Assembly: GCA_947302185.1 (NCBI GenBank)
Contig: CAMYVI010000010.1
Span: 1-21,310 of the forward strand
DNA from: an uncultured Lachnospiraceae bacterium
Lineage (GTDB): Bacteria > Bacillota_A > Clostridia > Lachnospirales > Lachnospiraceae
Direction: 5' to 3'
DNA length: 21,310 nucleotides
The translations under genes were made by a program, and so were the position numbers. Positions 20,581-21,310 of this stretch are shown here, piece after piece. Every line of letters starts with the position of its first letter. The stretch's first letter is position 1. The notes under the pieces were generated by a model. It had not been told where the DNA came from, ran no database searches, and worked only from the letters and a program-made list of their open reading frames with translations.

Positions 20581-21310
20581 ATGTATTGGAACAGGGCTCA
20601 ATTAAAGCAGATGGCACAAACGGCGCTTCGAGGATCTTATTGGAAGTCTGTTTTTGTCGCTTTCCTGCTGGGACTCACGGCTGTGTCATATGCGTCAGGG
20701 GGCGGAGCAGCAAATGCAGATGAAATATCTGATTTTTCCTATGCGATAGACCGGTATCTGCCCATCATATTGACAGCTGTTTTCGTGGCAGGAGTTGTCG
20801 GAATAGCGCTTAGGATTTTTCTTCTGAGACCTCTGGAGGTGAGCTGCAGGAGATACTTTCTGGAAGATATCCTTCATCCGGCTGAGCTCGACTGTCTTAA
20901 AGCCGGTTTTGCCGTAAACTACTGGAACGTTGTGTGGAACATGTTCTGTAAGGATTTATTTATTTCTTTGTGGTCGCTGCTTTTTATAATACCGGGCATA
21001 GTCAAATCGTATGAGTATATGATGGTTCCGTATCTGTTGGCTGAGAACCCGAATCTCTCAAAGGAGGAAGCATTTATGCTGTCCAAACAGATGATGGATG
21101 GTGAGAAAATGAATGCTTTCATTCTCAAGCTTTCTTTTATAGGATGGGCTGCGCTGACACTCCTGACAATGGGACTGGTAGGTATCTTCTATTTTAATCC
21201 TTACTATGCCCTGACAGAAGCTGCGCTTTACCAGACACTGAAACAGAAGATTCACTGGCCCGGCAACGACTATAACAATGGCGGTTACGGGAATAACGGC
21301 GGCTATGGCA
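20581..21310 (+). CDS. DUF975 family membrane protein (3' end outside window)
   Basis: Open from ATG 20581 to the window end (243 codons, no stop), so truncated by the window. GAGGAGG (20566-20572) lies 8 nt before the ATG. It begins MYWNRAQLKQMAQTALRGSY, the kind of N-terminus seen in DUF975 proteins, followed by about four to five hydrophobic stretches (near residues 22-35, 60-80, 120-140 and 185-215). The segment LWSLLFIIPGIVKSYEYMMV followed by YLLAENPNLSKEEAFMLSKQ is the family hallmark. After the last helix the chain becomes hydrophilic, rich in Gly, Asn and Tyr (NNGGYGNNGGYG), still continuing at the edge. Function of the family is unknown; a membrane location is clear. Confidence 0.88.
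   Translation, partial: MYWNRAQLKQMAQTALRGSYWKSVFVAFLLGLTAVSYASGGGAANADEISDFSYAIDRYLPIILTAVFVAGVVGIALRIFLLRPLEVSCRRYFLEDILHPAELDCLKAGFAVNYWNVVWNMFCKDLFISLWSLLFIIPGIVKSYEYMMVPYLLAENPNLSKEEAFMLSKQMMDGEKMNAFILKLSFIGWAALTLLTMGLVGIFYFNPYYALTEAALYQTLKQKIHWPGNDYNNGGYGNNGGYG

Overview
The window looks like chromosomal DNA of an anaerobic, low-to-mid GC Clostridia, most likely a gut Lachnospiraceae-type organism. This is an inference from strong AGGAGG-type ribosome binding sites, use of TTG and GTG starts, lipoprotein-anchored sugar binding, a two-gene SufBC-only iron-sulfur system, a DUF975 protein, alanine dehydrogenase, and many T-tailed intrinsic terminators. No rRNA, tRNA, CRISPR array, transposase or phage gene was found.

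Layout. 1-368: non-coding start with a duplicated perfect hairpin. 369-1646: proA (proline synthesis). 1735-9243: a sugar-use locus on the + strand, comprising an AraC-family regulator, a lipoprotein solute-binding protein, two CUT1-type permeases and a cytoplasmic GH2 beta-galactosidase. Direct and inverted repeats lie at the promoter between the regulator and the binding protein. The transporter ATPase is not in the locus, so a shared MsmX/MsmK-type ATPase encoded elsewhere is inferred. 9442-11101 (- strand): SufC ATPase plus one SufB/SufD-like scaffold, with a promoter whose -10 sits inside a palindrome. 11367-12804 (- strand): MgtE magnesium transporter preceded by, and overlapping, a 32-codon Asp/Pro-rich leader ORF with its own strong ribosome binding site. 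13097-14230: alanine dehydrogenase, converging tail to tail (4-bp overlap) with tcdA, a tRNA t6A-cyclising enzyme. 15192-16094: EamA/DMT transporter.

16095-16880 is the most unusual part. Two small genes (39 and 36 aa) encode peptides with nearly identical 20-residue leaders ending in E-T-A-G-G and unrelated C-terminal cores. Leader spacing (W..P.I..L/M.V..T-x-G) and a Glu at core position 9 in both peptides match what is known of paeninodin-type lasso-peptide precursors. No lasso maturation or export gene lies within the window, so they would be orphan precursors. The first has a near-consensus promoter with repeated motifs upstream; both are followed by terminators.

16950-21310: a COG1237-type metallo-beta-lactamase-fold protein, a lipoprotein with a trigger-factor-like FKBP domain (- strand), a structured two-copy repeat in a 398-bp gap, a ClC-family protein resembling fluoride-type CLCs, and a DUF975 membrane protein cut by the window end. 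A dispersed palindromic repeat (core ttcatcgtgagtac / gatgaagaa) recurs in several intergenic gaps, usually beside terminators.
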